From assembly GCA_950106755.1 (NCBI GenBank), contig OX467083.1:35025029-35089028 (forward strand): 64,000 bases of DNA, written 5' to 3'. Below, piece after piece: positions 13,113 through 28,620 of the stretch. Numbering within the stretch: the first letter of the stretch is position 1; every line of letters begins with the position of its first letter. Source of the DNA: Climacium dendroides. Its lineage: Eukaryota; Streptophyta; Bryopsida; Hypnales; Climaciaceae. The notes beneath the pieces are model-generated. The model searched no databases. It was given only the letters and a program-made list of their open reading frames with translations, and was not told the origin of the DNA. The position numbers and the translations under genes were made by a program.

Positions 13113-16100
13113 GAACTAGATGTTCAAATTATGAACAAGAGAAGAATGCAAATTCATCTCAAAAAATAGACATTTTGAAACCTAAGTTTTATTCCAAAAA
13201 ATGGATCAACTAAAGAACAAATGACAAAAAGCTAAGGGCAAAGCCTTAGAGACTAAAAATCAAGAACCGCACACAAATCCTAATCTGAATTTGAACCCTA
13301 CTTTACATGCATGCCCCACAAGTGGCCTTTTTCAAGTTCTATGTAATGGCTTTATCATGCTAGGAACCAAACAATGAGAAAAGATGTTAAAATTTTGAAA
13401 ATCAGATGAATGCAAACACATCCCAAACATACAAAATGCATTTTTTCATCTATCAAATTTTGGGAAGATTCTTGTATCAGTTCTTCAACATTTGTATGTT
13501 TAAATTATAAAGACTTAGCTTTGCAACTATTGTATAATTCAAAGAATATCAAGTAGGTTTGGCCTCAAGAATCAACTTTTTCAATTAAAAAATGATCCTT
13601 CAAAAACAACTTGAATAAAAAAAATATATTAAAAAATCTTTTTAAATCCATTATTATTAGAATGTAACATTTTGGACTCCATGAAAAAAAATCTTAAGAA
13701 AATCACAAGCATTCAACCTTCAATCAATTTTCATATTTTGACTTCAAAATTTTATTGAAAAATATTGGTTTTGTAAACTAGTTGATCTTACCATATGGCT
13801 TTGATCTATAAATCATATTTTACAATTATTGTTTTGCAAGTCATTGTTAAATTATTAATTTAATTTGTATTTTATAGTCCATCTTCATAATTTTGGGAAT
13901 CTAGACTACCCCTAGTCCTCAAGGGTTTGAATATCATGCCGTTAATGCCCCAAGTACAAGGGGCATGGCAAAAATTCAAATCTAAGATTTACATAGTTTT
14001 GATTTTAACGTCTTTAAGCTTAACTAAAAGATGTTGCTCTAATAATTTTCTTTTCATTCCATTTAAATTTTTTCCAAAATTATTGAAATTGTAATTTTTG
14101 TAACACTTTGTAGAAAGCATCTTGAAAGCTTAAAGTATGCCACTTTTGAACTTCTCAATTGATTTCTTCATAGTGTGAGTTCAAAGGATACACCAATTAC
14201 ACTGTGATGCTTATTATTGCCATCTTCATTCTTACTAAAGTTTTCATACTATTTTGCAATTACTATCATTTTTACAATGAAATTACTTTAAAAAATCATA
14301 CTAAATTCATTTGAAGGAGAAGATGTATTTTGAAAGCTCTCTTTCTAGACATTAAACCAAAGATATCATATTTCCCTTTTCAAACATTGAACCAATTTTT
14401 CAAGTGATTTTTTAAAACTTGTTTTGAAGATGTAAGAGTGAACTACCATTCTACAAATACATTTTTTTCACAAGAACTTGAAAAAATATTATATTGTCCT
14501 AGTTCAAAATGGAGACTCCAGAAAGCTTTAAAAGATGGAAAATATATATTTAAAAGAAAATATGTATTTTGAAAAAATGATTAATGTCTAGAAAGAGAGC
14601 TTTGATTCATTTAATATTCATTGATAAGCTAAAAATATGAAGAATTTTTGTTTGATGGACAATTATGGTACTTCATACAAAAATGACACATGATGTGATT
14701 ATTTGATTAAATTTTTATAATTTTCATTTAAAGGGATAAAAAACCATTTAGATTACTTGCAATAAAGTTATCACCATTATATTTGAGTGGTTGACATATT
14801 AGGATTATTAACAATTTAGTTTTCCATTTCATACCTTGTCCTACTTCTTACTCCATGAAAATTACATTTTGCTTCCCCCCTTTTCTATTTCTCTCTATGG
14901 ATTCTCACAAATTTAATTTTGTAATATAACTAAAAAAAATAAGACCTCAAATCTTAGTAGTGCTAAAACGTTTAAGCCAAGAGACTTTATATTCTATTTA
15001 CCATGTTTAAGAACTTGCAAAATAATTCCCAAAATTCTCATGGTAGTATAAGGCAAGATTCATCGGGTGGATATCCAAATTATCCCCCTCCCTTATATTT
15101 ACTCTTTGCACTAGAAATGTCTACTTTAAAGAAGTTTTTGGTGAAATATATGCATGAACTTTGAAGGGATAATATCAAAAAGACCACTGTTCACTCTAGG
15201 TACAACTGAGAGTTTATGTATGCTCCTATTATTTCAATTTTGACCACAATTTATTCAATTTATTTCTTAAGATATAAAAACATATTACCTTCATGGGAAT
15301 ATAGTTTTAATTTCCTTCAACTCCCATGAAAAAAAGCTATGCCACATTAAGTTCAAAGTGTTTAAGCTCAAACAAAAAAAATTATAAAACATTCTCTCTA
15401 TATTCTTAAATTTATTTATCAAATAATATATATCTATGTACACGGAAAGATTTGATTCATTTGATTTAGATTAGTGACGTGAAAGTCGTTGAGCACTTTT
15501 TTTTACCAACCATAAGAATATCTTCTTGAATAAATGACATATTAGATACATAATTGCACTATTTTTTTCTACTATTTTCTTCTCCAAAAGATTCTAAAGG
15601 ATTTAATGTATTTTTTAGAATAATTCTCTTCCAAATCAAAATTAACTTTTGAACCTTATAAAATAGGTCTAGAAGTTTCCAAAAACATAAAAATAATCTC
15701 AAAATTAAAATTGGTGTATTCCAATTCCATCTTATAACTATTAACAATTTTGTTTTTTCTTCCATCTTATACTTCTTCCACTAAAGATAATTTTTAAAAT
15801 AATGAAATTCAAGTCCCCATTCTTCTAGAATTTCAACATCTAAATTTTATAGTCAAAATCACCTATGCAAAGCAAATTAAGTTAAGAAGATTTAAAGACT
15901 CATGATCTAGTACATCAAGGTGCAAAATAACATAGTTTCACTTTTAAAACTAACATATTGCAATCCATATGGTCAAAGTTTCTTATATTTCTTTTACATA
16001 TTTTCATACCATAGTCTAGGAAATTATCCTACAATAGGATATGCAATAAAATAAAATAAAAATGAGCTCTTTGCACAAGAAATGGCAATTTGGTGAATAT

Positions 16101-18612
16101 TGTAGTGATTTGATGAATCCTTGTACCCCCTATCCACTTTTGGTTTTAATTTAAACTTAGAAAATAAATTTTAATAGGTCATCGTCTTCTTCATTACAAA
16201 ACTTTGAAATTGTCCAAAAATTCAACAAATAACTTCAATTAGAAGCTTTATGTCTTCAAATCCAAACAACATAGTATTGATGGTATTTTTTGTATTTAAA
16301 AAAAATTGAATTGCAAGTTTAAATTGAAAAATATTTTTACTCACTCTAAATATAAGTAGTCAAAATCCCAAATTGTTCTATAATATATATATAACACTTT
16401 ATGTACATACTATACTTTAAAAAATCACCATGTACAGAAAAAATGTTCATTTACATATGAAGTTAAAGAAATATTAATAAATTATATCAAGGCTAAATCT
16501 AGCTTCATGGTAATGATTCACCTTGAAGGTCATTGCCAAGAAAGTTTTGGGTGATAAAAACGGAAAACATTACTTGGAAAGTTCTTGCACTGTTGTATTC
16601 TTTAAGGCTAATTTTCTTTGATAAGTTTCAAATTAATTAGATAGTTTTTGTTATATTTACCAATTTATTCTCACTTATTAATTTAATTTTTTAATAATCA
16701 TATTTTATTGTAAAACTAATAGAGATTTTTTGCGTTAGTAGATAATATATATTATTAAGTAAAAAAAATATTACATTGAAACTTGAATATGATTTGAAAT
16801 GCTATGTTGAGTTCAAAACTATATAATTGTATGAATTTTAAAAACTCACTTTGAATTGACATTTTTAAATTTTTAATATTTCAGTCAATTAGAATGTGTC
16901 AAATAGGACATGATTTCTACTAGCAAAAACAAAGTTTGACCACACAACAATGAAACTAGTCCTTGAGGGGTTAAAAATATACTAGTAGTGATAAAACTTT
17001 AGAAATTAAACAAGAGTCTTTTTCTCTATATTTTATTTTAGGGGAAGTTATCCATTCAATTAGTGCACTAAAGCAATGAACTTAAGGCCTCCTTCCATGT
17101 GAGTGGGTGGTGGACGGTGGGTGGGTTTGTAAAACCTAAGTTGGTTATATGTCGAGGACCATATAGTTAGCTATTGTTAGTAGAATTTTACAATTCCATG
17201 CAGGAGGGGTGGTGGAACAATTTTAGAAAGTCATGACATCGACCTCACTCCCATCAACCACTACCAAACATCCACTAGCACACACACACGGAACTTCCCA
17301 CCTCCCCACCTCCCAATTTAAACCCTGCTAGGAAATTTCTAATACATTGTACAGGTAGGTTCTATTGCACAGTCATGTCATAGTACCCAATTACGTAGTT
17401 TTGCCCACATAATTGAGCATTATAGCTATTTCATTTGACATCCAAAAGTTCATTCCAAAAGTTCATTACGTTCTACATGTATGGGATATTTCCTAGCCGT
17501 GGTTTTACGCCAAGCAATGTCTCTCATCGTTAGACACTTTGTGAAATAAAGGACCTCCTCATTAGGCTCTGCCCTCCTCATCGGCCCTTTATTTTGTGAA
17601 ATGCCCTCCTCCTTGGACATTGCCCTATACAAAAGATGCTAGTGATTGAATGAATCATGTGTGTATAAAGAGTTTGCAAAGGATATAGTAACCAACCTCA
17701 TCACCAATGATTGGTAGAATGGAAAAAAAGAATACTTGATCACTAATATGGCCAATGCATCAGTGAAAAGTTGCAGAACTACCTAACCCTAAAGTCGCTT
17801 CCATGAACACCAATAGGGGAGACCCCATGTCCTAGACAGAGGTTTATACTCATCATGAGCCATCCATGTAAGCTGGACTAATTGTCATTTTTTCCCACTC
17901 CTTTAAAATGGCCACCTTTCTTTCCAAAAGATAAATAAAAGGGGGCACTCTTTTTCCTTCCAGCACGCAGAGTTCTTCTTCTTGCACTGAAGCAGCAAAA
18001 GAAGAAGATTTCAACAAGGATTTTCCAACATGGGGGGGGGGGGGGGGGGCAATGCAACTGAAAATGAGAGTGGAGCCCATTTCCACAAACTCCTACTAAG
18101 CTCGTCATTCAATATTTCTTCCTTCTTCAATTGAGGAGAGTTTTCTACCCAGAGTAATTAAGTGCCCCCTGTATTTTCTGGTATGGGTGGGTGGGTGCCT
18201 TTTGTTTTTGCAAAATTGACACAACAAGTTTCAATAAAGTTTTTCTAGAGAGGTTGGTGTACGCTAGTGGCAAGCCCTACCCTGCCCTGTTTTGGACTTT
18301 TGGGATAGTTGGCCAAATCACCAGCAGACTCCCATGCACAATAACTAACGAACTCACCCTCAGATCATGACATAGATCACAAAATTAATCACCGAAGCTC
18401 TCCACCCTATCAAACCCTGTTAATTAGTGTATCCCCTAGCAAATTTGATCAGTCAACTACCTTCTTTTTTTGCAAGATTTTCTTACACAAATTGTGGACT
18501 TCATGCACAAGGGTAAGTTGAACTACAAACTCAGGCTCCAGCCTCATGACTTGGGTGAGCCAGCTTTTTACATTTGGGGCTGTTGAAATGTGAATGTTGC
18601 CCAAGACTCACT
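13113..18612. other. AT-rich DNA with decayed TTAA-family repeats
   Basis: Much of 13.1-17.0 kb resembles broken copies of the element at 12,222, with recurring phrases about 'cttgcaatc', 'gatgagaaag' and 'attccatctta'. A right-end-like 'cttgaggggttaa' lies near 16,960. No gene is supported. The 17.4-18.1 kb frames on the minus strand span a poly-G tract and have no family features. Confidence 0.45.
18032..18049. repeat. 18-base poly-G tract
   Basis: This is an uninterrupted run of 18 G. It may be polymorphic or a sequencing length artefact, and any frame through it is unreliable. Confidence 0.95.
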
Positions 18613-18861
18613 ACACTAAATGGTGAAATTAGGTTGGCCCACACTAATTTCTCAACATTCTACATTATATAAATATGTATAATTTTTGTAGAAGGATGCA
18701 CTAATGTAGGAGCCATGTGTTGCATGGGTTGGTACGCTGGTTCATGGCTTGGGTTTAAAGAATTGCTTGTGCCTCCATCTGGAGAAGTGGTGAGTCATGA
18801 GGTAACTTTCCTGAGTAAGGCAACCTGATTGTTAAGGCGACCCAATTTCACTATTTAGTGT
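18613..18861. mobile_element. 249-bp MITE with TACACTAAA ends
   Basis: The left end ACACTAAATGGTGAAATT and the reverse complement of the right end, ACACTAAATAGTGAAATT, form terminal inverted repeats of about 26 bases with few mismatches. A reversed, shortened copy lies at about 30,983-31,150 and a split copy at 9,130-9,884. No coding capacity. A target-site duplication is not clear. Confidence 0.65.
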
Positions 18862-20169
18862 ACACTATTGCAGTGCACATGTATCCAATTTCCAAGAATC
18901 TTGGCCCTTCACAAGACTTCATTGCAAGAGCTCTGACCTAAACAATTTATGTATTGGGCTTGGAAGGCCAATGATGGGTGAGCATGGGAACCATTGGGGA
19001 AATAAATCTACAACACAAGCAGTACAAATCTTGGTTCTAGATATGGGCACTTCATGGCCCAAGCTTAAGTTATGAAGTGAGGGGAAGTTTGAAAGCCAGG
19101 CAGGGCAAATTTCAACTTGACCCCCACTGATTTCCATCATCCTTTAAAAAAAAATAAAGTTTAAAATTTTAAAAAATAAATAATTAAAAATTAAAATTGA
19201 TCTTCACTGATTTCCTGGCAGTTTAGGAGTGTAATTACTCAAAATCTATATACTCAAAAAACAGATGTTTGTTTTGTTTGTGATGTACATTGGGATCTAC
19301 TAAACGGATGGGCCAACATTTGAGGGAATGTGTAAGTTACAATGCAAGTTTAATGACATTTTGACTCACAATGTCAAAGATATTGAATTTCAAATTTTTC
19401 TATGAATTGAAAAAAAATAGAAAATAGGTTGTTGGGAAAGTGATTAGGCCTTCGGGCCTAAAGGCAAAGAAGGTTGAAAATACTTCCGTGGTTGTGATGT
19501 GTGCTAATACTTTTATCTTTATTTCTACTTTGTAAATTTCTTTGTCAACACTTTGCTATTTTTGTATGCCAAATAATTTTTATTTTTTTAAAAATATATT
19601 ACAAAAGTTGATAACACGTGTGATATTAAATGTCAATCCTATGGATATATAATTTGTCATATTTAAAAAATTAATATGAAAAGAGATTTATGAAGGAATG
19701 GGCCATCAATTTTTTGTCAATTACAAATGACATCATTATAGGTAGGGCAATGGCATAGGACATACTAATTGAAGTTTCAACAATGATTTGCCAAATCTTA
19801 GTGAGTGAAGGTAAGATTTGAAACTTACGAGCCAACTCGTCAAATTCCATAAGTTGGTAGTGGTAAGTTAAGTGCAAGGCAATTATCAAGGAACAATTTG
19901 TTTCTACCTCGCGTAGCCCTATTGGGATCGTTTGTATTGCTAGCTTATTATATTCAAAGGGGAAGATGACTCCCTCTCTTAGGGATACTTTATACCTAGA
20001 GGTTAGGCCAATTTGTTATATGAGAGGCCCAAAATCTTCACTAGTGATTGGACAAAAGGTTGAAATTTGTGCAATCGGACTTAAGGGGGATGATGTGGAT
20101 TCTAGGTGTAAAGTGTCCCTTACTTGCAATTTCCGTGGACCTGTTTGGGATCCAGATTGAATGTCATGT
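18862..20169. other. AT-rich intergenic DNA
   Basis: No supported gene. Frames of 60-75 codons occur on both strands but lack coding character. Confidence 0.5.
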
Positions 20170-21640
20170 TTCTACCAAAAGAAACACTCAAAACTGCCAT
20201 TTCTATAGCAAAGAGTAAAAAAAATTGAAAATTATTTTTTTTCACATCTAAACATAGAATCTTACACCTAACTAGTATGAGAATGTGTGGAAAAATGTTT
20301 AGAAAATTTGATTCCATAGATTGCAAGATATCTTCATTTAAAGTGAAAAAAACAAGTTTTTCAGTACTAACAATGTATGATTAGATTATTTGACTTTGAA
20401 CCTTTTTAACTTAAATTTTTTTCACTTTAGATTTTTTCACTTTAAATCTTTACATTGGAGAATTGAGTTGAGAGCCTAGAGAAAAATTAAAAAAAAAAAA
20501 AATCTTTAAAAAATTGTTAAGTGGAAGTAGGTATGAGATAGGAGGAAAATATAAATGATTAATATCTCTAATATGGAATAAAAATGCACTAATACCAATG
20601 GTGAGATTGTTCTAGCAAAAAAACTAAACCATGTGGATTTTTTTTAATCGTGAAAATAGCATTTGAAAATGAATCCTACAAGTTATTTTTTCAAGAAAAT
20701 GCTTTAATTGCCCCAAAAACAATTGTTCATAACTTTCTCATAACAAATCCAAATGGAATAAATCAAAGCTTGCAATGTAGAAAAAAAAACAATCTATGAA
20801 AAAAAAAATTAATTAAAATTTAATTAATTAATTTGGTTTCCCCCTTTCTCTTGTTTTGAGCTTAGTTGAATATAACTTTTGTTCCTAGGCCTTTTTCTTT
20901 TTCTTTTCAAAAAACACTCAAAATACCATTTCTATTACAAGGTGCAAATTTTAAAAAAAAGTGGATATCTAACTGTAGGATGGCTTGCACTAAATGAGTA
21001 CATGGAAGACATTTTAGACACTTTGACTACATAGATTGCAAGATATTTGCATTCAAAGTGAAGAAAACAAGTTTCTTTTACATCTTATGTGACTAGACTT
21101 TTTGGCTTTGAATCTTTTTAACTTCAATTTTTTTTACTATAGATTTTTATTATAAAAATTTGTATAAAAGGATTTAATTGAGAGTCTTGAATTTTTTAAA
21201 TATAAAACACACTTAATTTTCATTCAAAGAAAAATTATCATGTAGAAGTAGGTACAAGATAGAAAAAAACTAAATATGTAATAGTTCTAAGATGAAATTG
21301 AAATACAATAATTACAATAATGAGATAATTTTGGTAAGCAAACCAAACCATGTGGAACTTTGATTTTGAAAAAATTACAAAGATTGAGTTAAAAAATGAA
21401 TTCTATAATTTGTTTTTCAAAGAGGATGCTTAGATTGCCTCCAAAGCAAGACTCTTTGTAACTTTTTCATCACTAGTCCAACTAGAATGAATGAAATCTT
21501 TCTAGTTAGATAAAAGTATTTTCTACAACTGAAGAATAAAAAAACTTAAAATTTTATTTTGAATTTTTGTGATTTTTTTGGTAATACCCAACAACCTACT
21601 TTTTGAGCTCAAAGTAGTATGACTTTTGTTCCTAGGTATT
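20170..21640 (-). repeat. Two tandem reversed copies of the TTAA-family interior
   Basis: The segments at about 20,170-20,900 and 20,915-21,640 match each other in order with a period near 740. Both begin with 'aaacactcaaaa' and 'ccatttctat', then 'agattgcaagatat', 'aaaacaagtt', and end near 'ttttgagct' or 'tgttcctagg'. Together they are the reverse complement of the interior of 12,222-13,112. Divergence is high, so they are old. Confidence 0.55.
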
Positions 21641-24600
21641 GATTGGAATAAAATTTATATTTCCCCAAAGCTAATTTTTTCTATCTTCAAAAGAAGTTTC
21701 AAGTAATAATATCAAAAATTGAGATCATAGGAACCAATCCAAACTCCCTTGCAATGTCTCCTAAGGGGACAATTGGTCCTTTAGGGGGTAATGAATGGGC
21801 TACTATTTTTTTTAAATAAGTTCAAGTTCTAATTTAAACAAATGTGAATTTGATATTTTGAAGAAATTCTTACAAAAAATTCCACTTCAATAAAAAAAAT
21901 TTGAATTCCTCACTCACATACTTAGTCTATCTAATAGTTGGGCCAATAGTTCAAAATTCATGCATTGGTCTAAAGAAGTATAGGATTTGAAAAAAAAATA
22001 GAATCAAGAAAAGAAAAGAATAAGGGGATATTGAATTCATTGAAATGATGTTATCTTATAAGTTTGAATATGTCTTCCAAAACATAACCAACTAAGTTAG
22101 GAGAATTCAATTCTACTAAAATTGTTTAAAGGAGCCTACATTCTAAAACAACATCATCTATTTAGAGGGACTCTTTTGGGTACCCCACCTTAGTAGTGGC
22201 ATTGAATTAAGTCTACCTATGAAAAGAAACATTAAAAGTATTGCCATGAGAAGAAGTTTGTGGTGGGATAAGAATTAGGTAGTTTGAAGCTCATTCTAAC
22301 CACCTTCCATGTCACTTGCCAAACACGTTGAAAATGCTTGTTTTAAAAAAAATCCATGGACGTAACACAAAAGAACCTAGAAATTTGTCTCACCTATAAG
22401 CTACAATACACTTTCTAATATGTCAAAGCCAACTACTATAAACAAATACAATCACAACAATGTAAGGTGGCAATTGGGTACATGGTGCGAGGTGCTTTCA
22501 AGCCCACACCTCTCTTTTGTTAGGCTCCCTCGTTGTGGCATAGTGGTAATATGTATCCATGTGTATATTGATATATCTTATTAGGAAGGGAACAAAACCA
22601 ATGTCACTTTCAAAATTAGTATCACTACTAGAAAACATAAAGTGAATGGTTGAAATTAGTATACAATGTTCCTTTTTCAAAAATGTATAGTACCAACATT
22701 TACAAAACTAGCTAAAATTTGCTCCATTGCTACTTAACTTTTGTAGTAGCTAAATAGCTAAATGTACATTGGAAAAAATCCTTGAAAAAAATTAGATTTT
22801 AGCCAAGACTAAAACAAACTATAGAATTTGATAACCACTTTGCAACTTCTTCCACGTTGGAATTAGCATTTACTTAGTCAGTTTTGTATTATAGTACTCC
22901 TATTAATCCTTTACAACTTACAAATCCTTTTTTTTTTTTTTTTCTTTTTTAAAAAAAATAAGTTAATTTTCTTTTCTTTTCTTTTGAATACTACTCGCAC
23001 TCTCAAGGTAGCCAAAGTTGGTGGGTGTTTGTCTTGAAGGTAGCATATTGCACTCCATTCCATAAACTAACTTAATTCTGGGGTCCCTCCCTGTACAGTA
23101 CTTATTAGAAATAGTGTGTCTTTGCTAACTTATTGATTATTATTATTATTCTAATTTCTGATTATGGTATTGGGTTCCCCAGTTCCCCAGTTCCCCACCT
23201 TATGATTGTGATCTAGACTGGGATTGCTAGTTTGTACCCCCCCAGAGGCATGGTTGGCTAACTCAACTTGGGTTAAGGTTATACTTACGGTCAGTTGCAA
23301 GTTGAGGTTCCTTAGTTTGTGTTTGTGGTGCCTGAGCTCCGCAAGTGGTTGCAAGTTCTTTCACTCTTTTGACTGACTTCCAGTCAGTGCTCAAGGGAAC
23401 AGATCCAATTGAGCAGGATTTCCATAATCAACATCAGTGGAGGCTTTTCAGTGCTTGGGGTCTGACTGATCAGGCAACTTAGCCTAAGCTTGAGTTATGG
23501 ACAGTTACACAGGTACCCAACAAATCTTATTCATCTTAGCAGCATGTTGGCAAAGAAAGGGAGGGCTGGCCAGCTGTAAGTTAAGGGAGTGGGGGGACCA
23601 TTTTGAAAAAAAACAACAAAACAAAACGCAATGTTGAGCTGATCAAGGTGGAGGTGAGGGGCAGGACTTTCAACCCCACTCTAATCTTAAAAAAATGCCT
23701 TCTTCAAGTCATGTGAAACCCTGCCAAGAAATGCCCTGTTCATTTTGCGGGAGGAATATCTCCTCCTGGAGCGTGAAATCTGTGTAATCAGATTTTTCAT
23801 TCATCAATCACATGTTTTATGCATTTCTAGAACGAGCATTTACGTTGGGCAGTCTCCTCGTTGTCGTCAATTCTGAATATAAACAGGCATTGGCCTGTTT
23901 ACAAAATCGCCTTTCTAAGCTAAAACAAACAGAATTCTGGAAGCCAAAACTGAGTATGGAATGTGGGTGAGTTTGATTCAATTCTTGAATTTCATTGAGT
24001 TGTTTCTTCCTGCTGTAACATGCCCAACATTTTCTCATCATAAGCTTAGCTATATTGATGCTGTGATGCTGTGAAGTTATACTGTTGTTGATGAACCTCC
24101 AGCTTTTATTATTATTATTAACATCTGTTCCATTTTGGATCCATTGTTGCCTTTTTTTCAATGCCCCTCTGTTTTCCTTAAACATTCCATGTACTCAATA
24201 CCTGCAGTTTTTGTTCAATGAAATTCTAAAATTTGCTGAAACATGGCTTCCTGGATAATACGTCCTTGTGGCAATGAGTATCGTGGAGTACCAGGGAGGC
24301 CATCGGTCACTTGAATGTCCATGTAACTCAAGTCCTTTCTTGTACTGCTGAACATGTTTGATTTTTCCAACTCATTCCAGGCTGAATTCCCAGTCAAGGA
24401 AGACACAATCGCAAGTAGGGATTTTGGGGGGTTTCATTGATTCTGGGCAGTGCAAACAGCGATCTTTGTGGGAGTAATGACGTAGTTTACATCTACAATA
24501 ATGGATGGATGAAACATGCCAAATGAAAATTAAAATGCAATTATTCATCCAAAATAGTGTACATTCATCCAAAAAGGAACAACATTTTCCTTAGAATATG

Positions 24601-27600
24601 TAGCAAAGCAACAATTTTATTTAGTGAGAATCAGGGAACATATTGCCTAATATTCCCCCCAATAAAGGTTGTGTCACTTTTCAGCAAAATATTGCTAAAA
24701 ACAATTGTTGGTCTCAAGTTCGCAATAATTAATGCATAGTACTATACTCTTATAAACCTTATCCCCTGCCAATTTTAGTTTATATGTTGGAGTGATTTTA
24801 GTTCACCTTTCAATGAACATCGTGAAATTGCCTATTATCTCAAGTTGTAGGAGAATATTAGTCTATTATAAGAAGCATCATAAGAGACTCTGAACTCCTT
24901 AAGGATCTATGGTCACATTGTCAAATATCATTTCCAAAGTCAAATTGGTATAAAAACATATATGAGTTTGAGTTAATACATTCTTATTATATGAGATTAA
25001 GTATCTTCATATAACCACCTAATCTCATATCTTCTATTTTCAATATCATCTCCTAAAAATATATATACTAAATTTTTTTTTGATGAAATATTCCTACCCT
25101 GTGGAATTGTACCCCATCAAACTCAAACCTTCGATCAATTCAACTCAAATCATTGGAATTGAACAAGAAGAGATATCAAGGTTAAAATCTGAAAATCAAT
25201 TGATGACATGTTTCATCTTGCACTTTTTTGTTTGTGAACTTTCAAAGAAACGTACAGGTGATAATTAAAAGACAAATGAATCTAGTCCTAGTAGATTGAT
25301 TGCAAACTCATATCTTCAATTAAATCAACCATCAGGGATTACATAATAAGAGTTATGAAGATGGAAGATGAAAATATGAGTGAAATTCAAATTTTGTCAT
25401 AAAAGTGCACACTTCGAATGGAAAACAATACTTTGTAATTTAAATTTAAATTCACAATTGTCTTAAAAACGGAATGGACAAATGAAAAACAAACAAAACT
25501 CTATAATTTGGATTGAGGCTTAATAGGCTTAAATTAAATATAAAATATGGATATTTTCAAAGCTATAATTGGCTTTATCCAATGAACTTGTATTTATAGG
25601 ATAGAAGATGCAAGATAACTATTTTTCTAGGAACTACTTTAAAGCAAAAAGAGACTAGTTAGCTAGCTTGGTTTCATCCAATGGTGCTTCAATTGAATGT
25701 TTTGCATTGGTAGTTTGCATTTTCTCCAATGAACATTAGCAACTACCATAGCTTCCTAGCAACTTGGTCAAAAAATAAATAATTAAAAAGGTTCCTATAT
25801 TTTTGGAAATTACTGACCTAGTTTGGCACCCAAAAAATAGATTTAAAGGTTGCTTAATTTATAGAAATTCAACTTGTTCCACGCAATCTCACATCTTTTC
25901 TTTGTCAGTAATTGTAAACATACATTTCAAAGTTTTTGCCTCGCCATTTTGATTGTTCTAAAGCACAATCTTTCAAAAAAAATACATCTCTTACACAAAA
26001 AAACCTTGATACTTAACAAAACCTTGATACACAAGGTAGAAATTTTAGAATTTGAATGTCAAAACGACGGTTTAGATAAATGCATCCACCTTAGATGAAA
26101 GTAGCAACAACCATCCAAAAATTGTAAGAACAATTTAGATGAATGCTCAACTTATTTTAATTACATTTTAAAACTATCCAATTTTAATACGTTGTTTTTT
26201 GGATTGCCTAATTGTTCTTTGCACTTTATTTAACTATTAGGTAGAAAGTTGCCCAAGCTACCAGGAAGCTATGGTATTCTTAAATCCTAAAATGTCTCCC
26301 AAATACCATTTTCTCGTGCATTGAGCATAGTAAATGAGTTTAAGAAAAAACAAAATTAACATTCAACCCTACATATTTTACTTGAAAATGTGTAGAAAAG
26401 ATTTTTGAGACTTTGATAATCTAGATTGCAAAATTATAGAATTTGACAATTGATAAAAAAATATTCTAGCTTGTCCAACAAGGTCAAGAAACTTTGTTAC
26501 TTCTTAAAATGAGGGTTCGAACTATCTATAGTGATTTGGGGTCCATTACTTTCCTAGATTATGTTAATTATGAACATGTCAAATTTTTTAAGTAAAGGAA
26601 AGATTTTGTGGGTGTGCTTGCTTTGTATAAAAAATTCATGTGGTATAACTTCCAATTTGGGCACTAAATTGAAAAATTAATTATTCTCTTGTAGTTGGGA
26701 ACATTTTCCACCTTATGTTTCACATTTGAGAAGATTAGCTTTATTCATTCTTTCACTAATTAAAGTGTGATCCCTCCGTTCTAGTTTGATGTTAGCTTTT
26801 TAGTCGAATAAAATATTCACTTGTTCAAAACAAAATTATAGATCACAAATCCAAATAAACTTGAGGAAATTCATTTAGTCATGTTTTTTCATTTTTGAAG
26901 AAGTGCTAAAATGACATATCACTAATATTATGGTGAACAATGCATTTCAAATCCATCCATCTTTTGAAAGGTAATCACTTTTTCTACTATATCTTTATAC
27001 TTTTCCATCCAAATTTGGTGATTTCATTTGAATCTTTGGTAGAAATTGGAAAAAAAATATTACTTTTTGAATTCCAAATGGAGAGAAATAATTTGAATGG
27101 TACAATTTGACCCCAAGGTGCCTCTTGAAAGGGGATGGATTGTATATGAGTTTTCAATTGTCCCTTTGACCAAACTTGTCTAAAATCTTGATCAACCTTT
27201 TTCTTCTTCTACAATTTATTCCAATCCTGTTGTTGTATTGAATGGAAAACAAAATATACATTGCCTTCAAAATTGTGACTGGTTTCATGTAGAACTAATC
27301 ACACTGCAAATCACAATTACCAATGAGCAAGCACTTCACTCCAAATTGGGTGCAAATTAGTAACCGCGATTTGTCAAGACCACTATAATTTGTTATGCTT
27401 TAGCTATCTTTTGAAGTGGTTTATTTTCTTTGTCCCATGTTACCTTTGAGTTTTCTTGCACCTATTCAAAGTAGTTTTGAATGCGCTTCCAATGATAGAA
27501 ATTTCAAGTTCTAATTACAAGGCAGTTGAAAAGTTAGAGTTATATGTGGTGGGGCACTTACACCAAACTATTGAGGTAGTCTACTTCATCAGAAATTGAA

Positions 27601-28620
27601 AGGTGACAACTTGATGCGTAAACTGAAACCCAACAGCTTTATACCGAGATGTTGAATAAATTGGAGGCCTTGCAAAAGATCTTCAGTAGACTTATTGATT
27701 AATTGGAAACTCATTCAGTGTCACAGAATAGCAATCTAGCATTCTGCAGAATCTAACACACCAGCAAAGCAGGACACCCAACTTTGAGCACATGGAGTAA
27801 GTACCTTGTGAACCATTATTATTATTTTTAGTTACAGACACTGTTGTACTGAAAAGTTAGAGAACAATTACAACGCAATCACACAGTAGCCCACTCGACC
27901 TTCAGAAGCACCAGTCCTTAGCTTAATTAATAATGGGAGATCTAAGAGTAACTTACATCTCCCAAATATGTGTGTGTTAGTGGGAATTTGATCTTTGGAT
28001 GAAATATATGCTCATTTCTCTTGATTGTAGAATTCCACAGCATTTGCCATTGATTTACAGGCATTGTGAAAATTGTTTCACCGATCAGGCAAGTAGATTT
28101 AAGCTAACTAGACTTGTGTCTTCACAATCATGAGACAAAATCACAAGTTAAACAAAGAACAAACAATATTGATTAGTCATGTGAAATGTCTCCAAATCAG
28201 GTTTCTTACAACACTTTCATACAACAATACATGCTATTTCACAGGACTTGGAACTGGAAGTGAGTTTCCAAACTAAGATTTTTTTGGATTCCCCAAATCA
28301 CAAGACAAAGGTCACCGAGGATGGAAGTGGGATCGATTACAGTACCTAAAGATCAGGATTCTGTAAAGACATTGCTATCATCTTGTTTTCCATCTATAAG
28401 CGAAAATCAACAACAGCACGTCAGAATACATTCCGTCAGCAGAATTGAAGAAAAAAGTAGAGGTAAAAATTGATCATTGATTCTGAACTGATTTGACTCT
28501 TTAGTTGCTCATAAGGTAACAACCTAGTTTAAGAGGCAACCTAAAGAGCCAAATATGTATCACAGGAAGAAGTATGTTTGGTAGGGGCAAACATCCACTC
28601 TTGGGGCTCCAAATTCATCA
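21641..28620. other. Gene-poor region
   Basis: Mostly AT-rich. A patch at about 23,000-24,560 has more balanced composition and a 122-codon minus-strand frame (23,817-24,185), but it is asparagine- and serine-rich, shows no domain, and the neighbouring bases give no consistent splice sites. A poly-T tract lies near 22,930. I see no RNA gene. Confidence 0.45.

Noticed and set aside
17853..18108. Minus-strand frames with poly-proline
   Set aside because: Created by the 18-base poly-G tract.
23817..24185. 122-codon minus-strand frame
   Set aside because: Low-complexity Asn/Ser-rich composition, no domain, no supporting splice or promoter signals.
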